64,000 nt of DNA from Calothrix sp. PCC 7103 (GTDB lineage Bacteria > Cyanobacteriota > Cyanobacteriia > Cyanobacteriales > Nostocaceae), in the NCBI RefSeq assembly GCF_000331305.1, contig NZ_KB217483.1:229534-293533 (forward strand), in the 5' to 3' direction. Numbering within the stretch: position 1 is the first letter of the stretch; each line of letters starts with the position of its first letter. Below the pieces are notes generated by a model. It made no database searches and was not told where the DNA came from. It saw nothing but the letters and a program-made list of their open reading frames with translations. Below, in pieces: positions 53,705-63,252 of the stretch. Position numbers and translations under genes: made by a program.

Positions 53705-54841
53705 TTATACGATGTTTAAAGTCTCTGTGCCAAAAATGGTTGGCATTGATTCATAAGGGCGACACAGCAATGATTTTGCAACCTGAAGCATAACAATACC
53801 TGTATTACCAAAAGATTTTTGGTATTGAATCATTGCTTGAATTTGTTGAATTAAGGCGAACCCTGCAAATTGAATTGCTCGCTTTAAGAAATCTGGTCGT
53901 TGTTCTAGAATTTTTGGGAATTTTTCTAGATAAGCTTGAGTTAATATCAAAATTGAAGGTTGAAGTTTGTCTAAGGGGGTTACAGCTAGGCCTAAAGATT
54001 CATCAATGCTCAAAGATTTGCTAATGACTAAGCTACCTAACCAAATTTGTACATAGCTCGCGATGATAGTACCTAAATCAAAAGCTGGGTCTCCCCAAGC
54101 TGAACGTTCCCAATCTATTAATCGCACAGTTGAGTCTGTTGTTTGTTCCCAGTTACTATGTACCAGAATGTTATTGAGTTTTAGGTCATTGTGGGTAAGA
54201 CAAGAAGCAGTAAAGGCATTCGCTACCTCTGCTATTGCTTGCCCTAAACTATCATATCTTTGATACAAAGCAAAAAATTTCAACCCATCAGCAGGTACCA
54301 TGCCAAAGATTTCTGGTTCAATCCTGTCCAAACTTTGTTGTAAATCTTTCACCAGATTAATTTTGAGATTATCTTGTTTCTGAGAGAAGAAATCCCGATA
54401 TTCTTTGTGATTGAAAGTCTCACCGTGAATAGATGCTAAAAGGGTACCAATCGAGAAAGCAACTTTACTAGGAAAATTCTGCTCTTTTGTATAAAAGTCC
54501 ATCAAATCTCGATATTTATCTAAATATTTAACGACAAGAATTGAATTGTCTCTATCAAAATGTAATACCTCTGGGAGAAATAGATGAAGATTATTTACTG
54601 AAGAAAACGTTAGTAAAAATTCTTGAATTTTCCACTCTGCTAAAAATTCTCCAACTGCTTTCCCTTTCTGGTTATGGCGTTCCTGTTTAACAAGAAATTT
54701 TTCGTCATCTAAAAAAGTCACTAGTAAATTAAAATTTTTGGCTGTTAGTGGTTCTACCTTACTTAGAGGTCGCTTTGGTTGATTGCAATGCTTAAGTAAG
54801 TAATCGCAAACATTATGCTCGTTTATTAGAAATGTCATCAT
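53705..54841 (-). CDS. APH-like kinase, putative class V lanthipeptide kinase (LanK-like)
   Basis: 378 aa. Aminoglycoside-phosphotransferase fold: N-lobe about 20-115 (KFLVKQERHN holds the ATP-binding Lys), catalytic loop CLTHNDLKLNNILV (HxDxxxxN) and metal site RLIDWERSAWGDPAFDLG. No antibiotic-resistance context is present. The HopA1 gene follows by 17 bp, and precursors with many Thr lie further downstream. In class V lanthipeptide systems an APH-like kinase phosphorylates Ser/Thr of the precursor before elimination by the HopA1 partner. That is the proposed role here, by analogy. Confidence 0.8.
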   Translation of the reverse strand: MMTFLINEHNVCDYLLKHCNQPKRPLSKVEPLTAKNFNLLVTFLDDEKFLVKQERHNQKGKAVGEFLAEWKIQEFLLTFSSVNNLHLFLPEVLHFDRDNSILVVKYLDKYRDLMDFYTKEQNFPSKVAFSIGTLLASIHGETFNHKEYRDFFSQKQDNLKINLVKDLQQSLDRIEPEIFGMVPADGLKFFALYQRYDSLGQAIAEVANAFTASCLTHNDLKLNNILVHSNWEQTTDSTVRLIDWERSAWGDPAFDLGTIIASYVQIWLGSLVISKSLSIDESLGLAVTPLDKLQPSILILTQAYLEKFPKILEQRPDFLKRAIQFAGFALIQQIQAMIQYQKSFGNTGIVMLQVAKSLLCRPYESMPTIFGTETLNIV

Positions 54842-55622
54842 AAGTTACTGTTTAAAAATAATAGTCGCCAACTCCAAACTAAATGAAATATTAAAATATT
54901 GCTAATTAAGTGTAAATACCACTTAATTTTGAGCGATTAAATTTATTTAGCTTTCGTTCATTTTTCTTTTCATTTTTGATTTGTTGCCAAATTGATGCCA
55001 AATTTATATTTAACATTCACCAGCATAGTTACTGAATCTGACTTCTATATTCTACAAAAGAGTTAGAAAATTCTCAGTACTTATGCAATTATTAATTAAA
55101 CATAATTGAAACTTTTATGTTCTCAAATTTATTGCTAGCAAATAACCAGTGTAGGCAATACTGCTCGATTAAGGGAAAGAGGGGTAAAACAAGGGAGATT
55201 CTGTTCGCGTGTTAATATACTGTGAACGGATAAGATATAGACTTTTGTCATGAGTCGTTAACGTAAACGTAAACGCAGTTTTCCCGCAGGGTAGTTTTCC
55301 CGTTATCGAAGATATCCCGTAAACGGAGTTTTCCCGAAGGGTAGGGTAGCATCTTAAAGATTCTCACTGATTACAAAAGTAAAGTTATGACCCGTTTTTA
55401 CTATAACGATAACAAATAGTTCATTTTTTCTCTTTAAGAGGATGTCTTAAAACTTATATACACTTTTTTATAACTAAATAACTATAAATAAGCAACCTGT
55501 AGTAGACGTCTTATAGTTCAAATTTCAGTTCCTGCCCTAACTTATTGTGTGTGCTTCTCTGATATGATTAATAGTCTCCAGACATGTAAAGAATGCGCCC
55601 CGGAACGTAGGTAAAATTTACA
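54842..55622. other. 780-bp spacer with dispersed repeats, no gene
   Basis: AT-rich. It carries CAATACTGCTCGATTAAG (55156), the inverse of words at 8162 and 24343, and two GAGTTTTCCCG/CAGTTTTCCCG words with GGGTAG between 55270 and 55355, also seen near 25846. No ORF with features was found. The minus-strand promoter of the APH-HopA1 unit should lie in its left part. Confidence 0.5.
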
Positions 55623-56547
55623 ATGATTTGTAGTACAAATTTGCTACCCATTAAATTGATTCCCCTAGAAGGTAAAAAACCTCTCTTACCTCCGACCTCC
55701 GACAAAAAACCTTCAAATTCCACAGATATTCGTTGGTTAAAAGTACAAGAATTTTTACGAAGTGTAAGCTTGGCGCCAAACAGTCGTAAATTATACGAGC
55801 GTGAACTACGAAGATTCTTAGCTTGGAGTGAGCTAGGTTATCATGAACTCCGCACACGACATTTAGCACATTATAAAGAGTATTTAACTGAAGAAGTTAG
55901 CACCGATAAAGGTAGACCGCTTGCAAAGTCCAGTATAAATGCAGCATTAGGCGCCTTAAAAAGTTTTTTCCACTGGTTGCGCGACACATACCCTGATATC
56001 ATCGAAGTCAACCCAATGGCAAGAGTAAAATTTGAGAAATTACCACTTCCTGGTGCCCAAGACTTGGCACCATCAGAAGTAGAACAAATTAGGACAGCAT
56101 TAAATAACTTAGGAGAAACCAAACTACGCGACACTGCATTAGTCCATATATTATGTCATGGTCTGCGCGCTTCTGAAGTAGCAAGCTTAAACGTTGGCAA
56201 CTATAACGGCAAACTATTATATATAAAGGCGCTAATATTCGCACAAAAGTCGCTAATTTTTCGCACGGTCATGCAACTTTTTTCGCTATAAGCTTTATAC
56301 TGCAAGGAATATTGCCCAAGGTGGAATCCAAGCATGATATAAGTAAAAGCGCTCTCCAGTATCTACCACAATGCTTTTGGACTCCGTGCCAGTCAAATCC
56401 TGGAATTTGCACCCCAAAAGCGAATTGTTCTGGAAATTAGCGCGCATGTGCGAAAATAAGTGCCTGAAACAACGTAATCACGTTCAATAATTAGCATCTT
56501 TAACGCGAACCTACATCGACACCCAAAATCACTATAAATATGGCTAA
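55623..56547 (+). pseudogene. XerC/D-like tyrosine recombinase, interrupted
   Basis: The N-terminal core-binding domain (about residues 38-120: WLKVQEFLRSVSLAPNSRKLY) and the first catalytic box (ILCHGLRASEVASLNVGN) are intact up to about 56227. There a 237-bp element begins and the frame soon ends. After the element a remnant 56482-56547 encodes LASLTRTYIDTQNHYKYG with the probable nucleophile Tyr, with one internal stop. About 70 residues between the boxes are missing, so the insertion came with a deletion. Confidence 0.75.
56228..56464. mobile_element. 237-bp element with repeated TTCGCAC ends
   Basis: The left end has GGCGCTAATATTCGCAC and a second CGCTAATTTTTCGCAC 21 bp on. The right end, read inverted, has GGCACTTATTTTCGCAC and CGCTAATTT. 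It is non-coding. Repeated transposase-site-like words at both ends resemble Mu/Tn7-type or IS ends. No target duplication is visible. Confidence 0.5.
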
Positions 56548-56668
56548 AATATCATCTTTTTGAGAGTTATTATTAGTAACTGTGGTATTTGTAAAAATTA
56601 ATTTATATGCATATTTCTTGTAAAGTCTTGTTATTACACTCTTTCATCGGTTATTTATATAACCTTAA

Positions 56669-56728
56669 CTGGGCTGGGCAAAACCCTTAGACCAAGACAA
56701 AGACGGAATTGCCTGCGAATCAAACTAA
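56669..56728 (+). pseudogene. C-terminal remnant of an excalibur-domain protein
   Basis: Encodes LGWAKPLDQDKDGIACESN then stop, the calcium-binding DxDxDGxxCE end of excalibur domains. There is no start or remainder upstream. It is a relic only. Confidence 0.5.
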
Positions 56729-56913
56729 TTACAGCCGCTACTACCACAAATTTTTGAAAATGGTTATCAGTATATAGAACAGAAACTGATAGCCGATATA
56801 AGTATGTCAAATATACCAATCACATAAATCTACACACTATTTTGAAAAACCTGTTACAGTTCTTAATAGAGGCTTACAAACCTTTACATTACTTCTAGAG
56901 AATATACTTAGTT

Positions 56914-57105
56914 ATGCCAGATACTACAACTACAAAAACCACAAACATCAACACACCAGTTCAAGACCGCAACGCTTGGGTATGGGGTTTCACTCCACAA
57001 TCAGAAATTTGGAACGGTCGCTTTGCTCAGATTGGTTTTTTAGCAGCAGTTATTATTGAATTATCCTCTGGTAAAGGCTTTTTACACTTCTGGGGAATTC
57101 TCTAA
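56914..57105 (+). CDS. High-light-inducible chlorophyll-binding protein (Hli/Scp)
   Basis: 63 aa. A Thr-rich N-terminus is followed by the single chlorophyll-binding helix with SEIWNGRFAQIGFLAAVIIE, the ExxNGRxAxxGF signature. Hli proteins sit in the thylakoid membrane, bind chlorophyll and carotenoid and protect the photosystems and chlorophyll synthesis under stress. No RBS of strong match is seen. It is monocistronic, with a terminator at 57129. Confidence 0.93.
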   Translation: MPDTTTTKTTNINTPVQDRNAWVWGFTPQSEIWNGRFAQIGFLAAVIIELSSGKGFLHFWGIL

Positions 57106-57128
57106 ACTTTTACAAGTTTTAATTTAAA

Positions 57129-57168
57129 CCTGATAGGGACATCACTTGTTCCTGTCAGGTTTTTGATT
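57129..57168 (+). terminator. Rho-independent terminator of hli
   Basis: ACCTGATAGGGACA and TGTTCCTGTCAGGT arms followed by TTTTTG. Confidence 0.8.
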
Positions 57169-57523
57169 GTTTATCATACCTCACATCTTGCACCAGAACC
57201 ATTCGTAACAGCAGACGGTACACCCATACAAGAAAATATTCGTATTGCAGAATAAGCAATTAAGCAACGAATTGAACAAGTTAATAGAAATAATGAATTA
57301 ATGTAAATATAGCATCGGTAATCATCGGTGGTGCGTGAAAGCATTTTAACTTTTCGTTTAAAGTGAAGACTGTAATGGCTTTCACACACCTTACCCAACA
57401 TATCAAATTTTATGACACAGACCAATACTGGTTCATGTCAAAAATTTTGGTGTATTCTCTTCTCTTCTTTCTTCCTTTGCGTTCTTTGCGTGCTTTGCGG
57501 TTCGTTTCTTTAACCTCTCAAAA
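57169..57523. other. Spacer with a short coding relic
   Basis: 57191-57256 can be read on plus as LAPEPFVTADGTPIQENIRIAE followed by a stop, with no start; it looks like a decayed gene end. The overlapping minus-strand frame of 83 codons has no RBS or features and is not called. Confidence 0.4.
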
Positions 57524-58339
57524 TTAACGTTCTACACCTGCTCTAATTATATTGTGAAATATAGCATCAGGTAATAATGCGCGTAAAGTTAACAAAAACC
57601 CTGCATTACCACCTGCTGGATAACGTAGTTTCCAACTATTATCTGTAGCTGCACGATATATTACTTTTGCTGTGACTTCGGGTGGTGAACCTACATCTGG
57701 TTGTTGCATTTGTGGTAATACTTTAGATACATAATTTTTATAGTCTGTTAATTCTGGTTTTGTAGCTACAGACATGGAACGATTATAAAAGTCTGTTTTA
57801 ATTGGCCCTGGTTCTATAATTTTCACTTTTATATTAAATTGTCTTAGTTCATATTGCAGTGATTCTGAAAAACCTTCAACTGCCCACTTTGTCGCATGAT
57901 AAGGACTATATAGTGGGAATGTCATTTTACCACCTATCGAAGCGACATTTACTATAATTCCTTGTCGGCGCCCTCGAAAATGTGGCAATATCGCACGTGT
58001 CACTGCCATTAACCCAAAAACATTCGTCGCAAATTGCCGCTCTATTTCTTCAGATGTACACGCTTCAAAGGCACCTATCAACGCATAACCCGCATTATTG
58101 ATTAAAACATCAATGGCGCCAAACTTTTCTATCGCTGCTGTAATCGCTGCTTCTATGGTGTCAATTCGTGTTACATCCAATGGCAAACACAATATATTTG
58201 GTACTGAAGTACCTATTCCGATGGGGTTCCGCATTGTGGCAATTACGTTCCAACCCTGACTAGAAAATATTTTTGCCGTTTCTAAACCAATACCACTTGA
58301 GGCGCCTGTTATCAATACTGTTTGATTTTTACTAGACAT
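57524..58339 (-). CDS. Short-chain dehydrogenase/reductase (SDR)
   Basis: 271 aa classical SDR. Cofactor loop ITGASSGIGLETAK (residues 11-20), NNAGYALIG, catalytic Ser in VNVASIGGKM and YSPYHATK (Tyr-x-x-x-Lys). An NAD(P)-dependent oxidoreductase; the substrate cannot be told. It stands alone, divergent from a small secreted protein. Confidence 0.92.
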   Translation of the reverse strand: MSSKNQTVLITGASSGIGLETAKIFSSQGWNVIATMRNPIGIGTSVPNILCLPLDVTRIDTIEAAITAAIEKFGAIDVLINNAGYALIGAFEACTSEEIERQFATNVFGLMAVTRAILPHFRGRRQGIIVNVASIGGKMTFPLYSPYHATKWAVEGFSESLQYELRQFNIKVKIIEPGPIKTDFYNRSMSVATKPELTDYKNYVSKVLPQMQQPDVGSPPEVTAKVIYRAATDNSWKLRYPAGGNAGFLLTLRALLPDAIFHNIIRAGVER

Positions 58340-58432
58340 AGTTTATACAGAAATACTTAAAAAGTCTACTATACTGCATATTTTCAAAATAGCAACCATA
58401 TAAATAAGTGCAACGAATTAAAGCACAAAGCG

Positions 58433-58621
58433 ATGAAAAGGACTATAATATTATTCTTAATTTTTACAGGAACCCTTATATTCTGCAATAGTCAAAACAA
58501 CTATTATATATCTCACTTAAATAGTACGAACCTACATTCTAACAGAACGGCGCCGCCAACAACCGGAATTCCAGAAAAAAGAGAACCTGGCATTATAGAA
58601 TCCAACTTCGAGATATATTAA
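58433..58621 (+). CDS. Small secreted or lipoprotein-like peptide
   Basis: 62 aa. The first 20 residues form a signal peptide (MKRTIILFLIFTGTLIFCNS) with a Cys that could be a lipobox, though the match is poor. The mature part is polar and Pro/Asn-rich. An AAAGCGATG context gives no clear RBS. No family is recognised. Confidence 0.4.
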   Translation: MKRTIILFLIFTGTLIFCNSQNNYYISHLNSTNLHSNRTAPPTTGIPEKREPGIIESNFEIY

Positions 58622-58680
58622 TACTTATATAACCAGGGTTACAAAATTTACCAAATAAAATTATGAATAAACAAGTACAA

Positions 58681-58715
58681 GAAACCAGGTTTTCCGGAAA
58701 CCTGGTTTTTTAAAT
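58681..58715. terminator. GAAACCAGGTTT hairpin/repeat
   Basis: GAAACCAGGTTTTCC and GGAAACCTGGTTTTTT pair as a stem followed by T residues. Related AAACCGGGTTTCT and GAAACCAGGTTTCT words recur at 58741 and 58795. This is a common cyanobacterial repeat that may act as a terminator here. Confidence 0.6.
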
Positions 58716-58834
58716 GGAGTCTACATTTGAAGTACTTAAAAAACCGGGTTTCTGTGCAAAGTCGTTGTTTTGATTACAAGGTATCAACAAAGAAACCAGG
58801 TTTCTAAGAAATATGAAAACGGAAGCATCTAAAT

Positions 58835-59476
58835 ATGTTAAGCAACTCGTCATCATATTCGCACGATTATCTGTTAGCTGACTTAAAACAGCGTCGCATT
58901 ATCGAAAGAATTGCCAAGAAGTACGTACATGGGACTTCGGTCAGTTGGGAAGATGCAGTGCAAACTGGTTATATAAAGGTTTTAGAAGCTTATTCAGCAG
59001 GTCGGTTTCGTCGTGGGGATGCAGAAGACTTTTCTCGTTGGGCGACAGTTGTGGCGCGTTACGAGATAATAGACTTTGTACGCAAAGAGTTACGCAAACA
59101 GTGCCAAAGTCTAGACTGCGTTATCCCAGGAACTGACATATCTATATTAGATAACATTTCTGACGATTTTAACTCTTTCGATGCAGTCGAACGTGCTGAT
59201 TTTACGTTACAAGTCACCAAAGCAGTAAAAAATCTCGACGAACGTTATCCAGAACGGGGGTACTTAAAACTTTGGCAAGGACTAGTAAAAGGAACTAAGC
59301 AAACCCAACTTGCTTCATATCTTGGGGTCACACAACCCGAAATTTCTCGAAGACGCAAAGAGTTAGCGTTACGTGTCGTTATTGAGTTAGGACTAGTGCA
59401 ATCTAATTCTACCAAACACAAAAATCAAAAACAACCCAACCATTCAGAACGGCGCCGTACAAAAAACATATGGTAA
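58835..59476 (+). CDS. Sigma-70 family RNA polymerase sigma factor
   Basis: 213 aa. Region 2 lies at about 15-90 (SVSWEDAVQTGYIKVLEAYS, FSRWATVVARYEIIDFVRKE) and region 4 at about 140-185 (GTKQTQLASYLGVTQPEISRRRKEL). A basic tail ends the protein. It is ECF-sized. The next gene, 135 bp on, encodes a protein with a DUF1822 C-terminus, so the sigma/DUF1822 module of 29-32 kb is repeated. Its regulon is unknown. Confidence 0.85.
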   Translation: MLSNSSSYSHDYLLADLKQRRIIERIAKKYVHGTSVSWEDAVQTGYIKVLEAYSAGRFRRGDAEDFSRWATVVARYEIIDFVRKELRKQCQSLDCVIPGTDISILDNISDDFNSFDAVERADFTLQVTKAVKNLDERYPERGYLKLWQGLVKGTKQTQLASYLGVTQPEISRRRKELALRVVIELGLVQSNSTKHKNQKQPNHSERRRTKNIW

Positions 59477-59611
59477 TGGTGGGTTTAGGTGATTTGCGTA
59501 TGATTTTATGATATGGGTTAACCCGTCATTACATAAATTTGTAAAATACCCAGTATATAAAAATGCGGTTAAACGTTATCTTTATCACGCAAGTTTTTAA
59601 ACTAATTGATT

Positions 59612-60865
59612 ATGACACAACCATTACCTGGTGAAATTTGGGAACTTAATACAATATCAATTCCTCCGTGCCATCATCAGGCGCCCAGATATGTCATGAT
59701 TATTACAGAAGCAGAAGAAGTTGTACCGACTGTCTCTGTAATGCTATTATCAGAAGATACAAATTTTCTGAGTGAAGTTGATATATTAATTCCCAGTGAC
59801 ATTTCTGGGTTAAAAAAAGACTTGCTTGCCGAAACTTGGTTAGTCTTTCCCATGTTCGTATGCGATTTACGTCACCCCACAGGCGCCCGCTTATCATACC
59901 AAATATATGAAACACTATTAAATATAGGAGACTTATACCATAACTTGGCAGAACTACCAGCAAAGCATCATCTTCAGAGCTTAGGACTTCAACAAGGTAT
60001 TCAAGCACTTGTAAATAACGACATCCTCAAAGGGTTTCATACAAGTGAACAAAGTAAAATCAATAAATTCAAGGCGCCAGCACTATGTAACAATCAACAC
60101 AGTATAATGCGAATAGCAGAACAAGTATTAAATCAAGCAGTGCAAACCGAGCAAGACTTGATAGATACCACACGTCATAACATTATTGAATTCATCCCAA
60201 GCACCTTGACACCAATTACTCTTACCCACTGGCTACAAAATATACATCCACCTGAATGGCAAATTCCAACTCAAACACTAAAATTAGCAGTTGCAACCCG
60301 CAGTGTTAATCATCGTGAGTACATAATATCGACAATTGATGAGATTTCCACATTAATAAAACAATTACCGCTTCTAAGAGATGAATCTCAAAAGCGTAGC
60401 ATCGCAAAAAGACTGAGTGAAATTGGCAAAGATAATCAAAACGTGATACAAGCACTAATACATTTATTACAAACGACACAAGACGACGAAACATTGTGGA
60501 CAGCAGTTGAGAGTTTATGGCAAATAGACCCAGGAAATTCAGCGGTAGGAGTGCGAAGAGTCAAATTAATCGACTTAGGAATTGAGCTAGCAGGAGAAGG
60601 AATAGCTCTAGCTATCGCATTAATCCCGAAAATCAATAATCGATTTGGGATATTATTACAAGTCTACCCGACAGGCAGAGAAATTTATTTACCACCACAA
60701 TTAAAGTTAGCGCTACTTGACACAGCAGGTAAAGTGCTAAAAAAAGTAACAGCACAACTAGCAGATTTATTTATACAAATTAAATTTAGCGGAGAACTTG
60801 GTGAAGCTTTCATCGTTAAAATTTGTATAGGAGAAGCCGAAACTACCGAACATTTTATCATTTAA
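59612..60865 (+). CDS. DUF1822-like protein
   Basis: About 417 aa from ATG 59612; the TTG 6 bp before is not needed. The C-terminal 110 residues carry the DUF1822 ending: VKLIDLGIELAGEGIALAIAL, RFGILLQVYPTGREIYLPPQLKLALLD, FIVKICIGEAE. The N-terminal 130 residues (PLPGEIWELNTISIPPCHHQ ...) look like a small beta-barrel start and differ from the protein at 29455. No signal peptide. It is likely to work with the upstream sigma factor; its function is unknown. Its end overlaps the convergent histidine kinase by 8 bp. Confidence 0.7.
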   Translation: MTQPLPGEIWELNTISIPPCHHQAPRYVMIITEAEEVVPTVSVMLLSEDTNFLSEVDILIPSDISGLKKDLLAETWLVFPMFVCDLRHPTGARLSYQIYETLLNIGDLYHNLAELPAKHHLQSLGLQQGIQALVNNDILKGFHTSEQSKINKFKAPALCNNQHSIMRIAEQVLNQAVQTEQDLIDTTRHNIIEFIPSTLTPITLTHWLQNIHPPEWQIPTQTLKLAVATRSVNHREYIISTIDEISTLIKQLPLLRDESQKRSIAKRLSEIGKDNQNVIQALIHLLQTTQDDETLWTAVESLWQIDPGNSAVGVRRVKLIDLGIELAGEGIALAIALIPKINNRFGILLQVYPTGREIYLPPQLKLALLDTAGKVLKKVTAQLADLFIQIKFSGELGEAFIVKICIGEAETTEHFII

Positions 60866-61913
60866 CATCTTGCTTGACTGGTATAGTAATAACAAACTCT
60901 GCACCATTTCCGGGTGTCGAGTAACACTCTAATTTTCCCTTATGCAATTCCGTAATAATTTGATAGCTTATAGATAACCCTAATCCAGTCCCTTTACCAA
61001 CATCTTTGGTAGTAAAAAAGGGATTAAATAATTGAGACTGCACTGTTTCACTTATCCCAACACCATTATCAGCAATGCGAATTACTGCCCAATTCGTATT
61101 AAGCACTTCGGTGCTAATCCTAATTGTAGGGATTAATACATGTCCTGCATCTTCCAAAGCATCAATAGAATTCACCAGAATATTCATAAAAACTTGATTT
61201 AATTGACCTGGATAACATTCCAACTTAGGCAAATCACCATAATTCCGAATAACTTGAATACCTTGATGAAAACGTGCTGAAGGTTTGATACGGTTATTCA
61301 ATATCAATAAAGTACTATCAATTCCAGGATGAATATCAACGACTTTGAACTTAGCTTCATCGAGTCGAGAAAATGTCCGCAACGATTTAACAATTTGTTG
61401 AATTCGCTCCACTCCCATATTCATAGAATCAAATATATTTTGCCAATCTTTAATAATATAGTCCAGTTCAATTTTTTTAATTTGTTTTTGAATAGCAATT
61501 ACAGGTGTAGGATAATAATGTCTATATAAAGTTAATAAATTCAATAGTTCTTGAAAATAATTACTCACATGGTCTAAATTACCATAAATAAAATTAACAG
61601 GGTTATTTATTTCGTGTGCAACTCCAGCAACCAATACTCCTAACGCAGACATTTTTTCCGACTCAATAAGTTTAACCTGTAATGATTTGAGGTTTTTAAG
61701 CGCTGTTTCTAATTCAACAGTACGTTTTTCTAGAACAACTTGCGACTCTTCAAATTCTCGAATCACACTTTTGAGCAGTAATTCTTTGAGTTCGCTAGCT
61801 TTCTCTAAGTTTATACGGTCAGCTTCAGAGCGTTCTAATTTTTTTTGTAAAATCCGAACGCTTTTTTCTAATTGTTGAATTTTGCTTTCCACTTCCAAGT
61901 TTTCTATATCCAT
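60858..61913 (-). CDS. Cytoplasmic histidine kinase, partner of FIST sensor
   Basis: 351 aa from ATG 61913; an in-frame upstream ATG at 62021 lies inside the FIST gene and is unlikely. A long N-terminal coiled coil (about 5-90) leads to the H-box SALGVLVAGVAHEINNPVNF, then the N-box NQVFMNILVNSIDA, G1 IADNGVGI and G2 GKGTGLGLSI. It has no membrane segment. The gene starts 5 bp after the FIST gene. The FIST protein probably senses a small molecule and controls this kinase. No response regulator is adjacent. Confidence 0.9.
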   Translation of the reverse strand: MDIENLEVESKIQQLEKSVRILQKKLERSEADRINLEKASELKELLLKSVIREFEESQVVLEKRTVELETALKNLKSLQVKLIESEKMSALGVLVAGVAHEINNPVNFIYGNLDHVSNYFQELLNLLTLYRHYYPTPVIAIQKQIKKIELDYIIKDWQNIFDSMNMGVERIQQIVKSLRTFSRLDEAKFKVVDIHPGIDSTLLILNNRIKPSARFHQGIQVIRNYGDLPKLECYPGQLNQVFMNILVNSIDALEDAGHVLIPTIRISTEVLNTNWAVIRIADNGVGISETVQSQLFNPFFTTKDVGKGTGLGLSISYQIITELHKGKLECYSTPGNGAEFVITIPVKQDVK

Positions 61914-61918
61914 AGTCT

Positions 61919-63082
61919 CTACTGAGTCCCCAAAAGTAGAGTAATAAAAGTTTCTTGGTGGAAATAAGTCGCTCCTCGTGGTTCTAAAGGTGCAAATTCT
62001 CCATAAGTATAAAACCCACAAATAGGCGCCTCATACGGTAGCGTATTTTGAATCATTTGATACTCTTCTTTTGCCCTTGTACCTAAAAGCCAACGACGAC
62101 AACAGCAAGAGAATATGAGTACAGCATCTAACTTGTTACCAGGATAGTTTTGTAAAGCAGTTTTAAATGAATTCAAAGAAGCGGCAATTATTTCGTCTCG
62201 ACTGCTATCGGTAACTCGAACGCTTGCTTGTTCGGGTATATTTGCCAAAAAATTAATGCTACCATCATCATTACAACTATTAGGCACTCGCATATAATAA
62301 TACTCATTATCACGAGCATAAACAGCGAGTGGATTTTCGGCAGTTGGTAAACGGTTGCCTAAATAACGTTTATAAAATTCAACGGCAGTAATACCTTCTA
62401 CTTCATAAAGTATATTTCCCTTAGCTTTTGTTATTATGCTTTTGCGTCCTAGTGGACACCATCCACAAGATATTGCATGAGAAAAAATAATATTGCCACC
62501 AAAAGTCAAAATTGGTAACGAATCTGTTAAAATATTATTCCCAAAAAACTGATAAGTAGTTTTAAAACGATACTGGTCACCTGCGGTTCCACCAATAACC
62601 GGAACTGGTGACGAAAAAGCTAACTCTAAACCTTTGAGTAGCATCTCTCCATCTGTAGTGGCGCCACCTTCAGTATAACTAGCAGGTAGAGCAATACATA
62701 ATTTAATCGGAGTAGTAAATTTTTCAGATGCTTGTAGTACAGCTTGTTTTGCAGCAACGATTGGGTCACAACTCGCAGAAGTTCCAACTCCTGCATGAAT
62801 TTCCACGGTATCAGAACAAAATAGCACCAGCACCAAAGAATCTTGTTGAAACCCTATCTTAGATGACATTTCACCATCTGTAGTACAACCAATCAACTCA
62901 AGTCCAGGAAACACACGTGATATTTCCTCAAGAATAACAGCATGGTTAAAATCTATAGCTACGAATAGTATACCCGCACTAGGCGCCATATCCATTAAAT
63001 CTTCTTGACACTGCTGTACAACTTCTTTAACAGCACATATCGAATCTGGGTCTTCACTATGACCGATAACTACTTTTAACAT
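61919..63082 (-). CDS. FIST N/FIST C domain sensor protein
   Basis: 387 aa. FIST_N (about 20-215: GILFVAIDFNHAVILEEI, ELIGCTTDGEMSSKIGFQQD) and FIST_C (about 225-375, with LDAVLIFSCCCRRWLLG and PICGFYTYGEFAP). FIST domains are predicted intracellular small-ligand sensors, often for amino acids. It is in an operon with the histidine kinase downstream. Confidence 0.9.
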   Translation of the reverse strand: MLKVVIGHSEDPDSICAVKEVVQQCQEDLMDMAPSAGILFVAIDFNHAVILEEISRVFPGLELIGCTTDGEMSSKIGFQQDSLVLVLFCSDTVEIHAGVGTSASCDPIVAAKQAVLQASEKFTTPIKLCIALPASYTEGGATTDGEMLLKGLELAFSSPVPVIGGTAGDQYRFKTTYQFFGNNILTDSLPILTFGGNIIFSHAISCGWCPLGRKSIITKAKGNILYEVEGITAVEFYKRYLGNRLPTAENPLAVYARDNEYYYMRVPNSCNDDGSINFLANIPEQASVRVTDSSRDEIIAASLNSFKTALQNYPGNKLDAVLIFSCCCRRWLLGTRAKEEYQMIQNTLPYEAPICGFYTYGEFAPLEPRGATYFHQETFITLLLGTQ

Positions 63083-63252
63083 TTTACCCCCCGTAATTAT
63101 ACCCGCTCATTTCTACCTATCGCTAATTTAAGGTTGCCCATGATATAAACACAAGTAACAGGAACGAGCAAATTAATTTACCCACAGGGAGTATTGTTTT
63201 ACCTAGACAAACTCGTTAAGCTACAATTGTGAAGTTTTGATGAAGCGAGCGA

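Noticed and set aside
53705-54841. Aminoglycoside resistance kinase
   Set aside because: The fold fits, but the close link to HopA1 and bacteriocin precursors makes a peptide-modifying kinase more likely; no resistance-specific motif was seen.
57174-57425. Minus-strand 83-codon ORF after hli
   Set aside because: No RBS, no family, overlaps the hli terminator region and a plus-strand coding relic.
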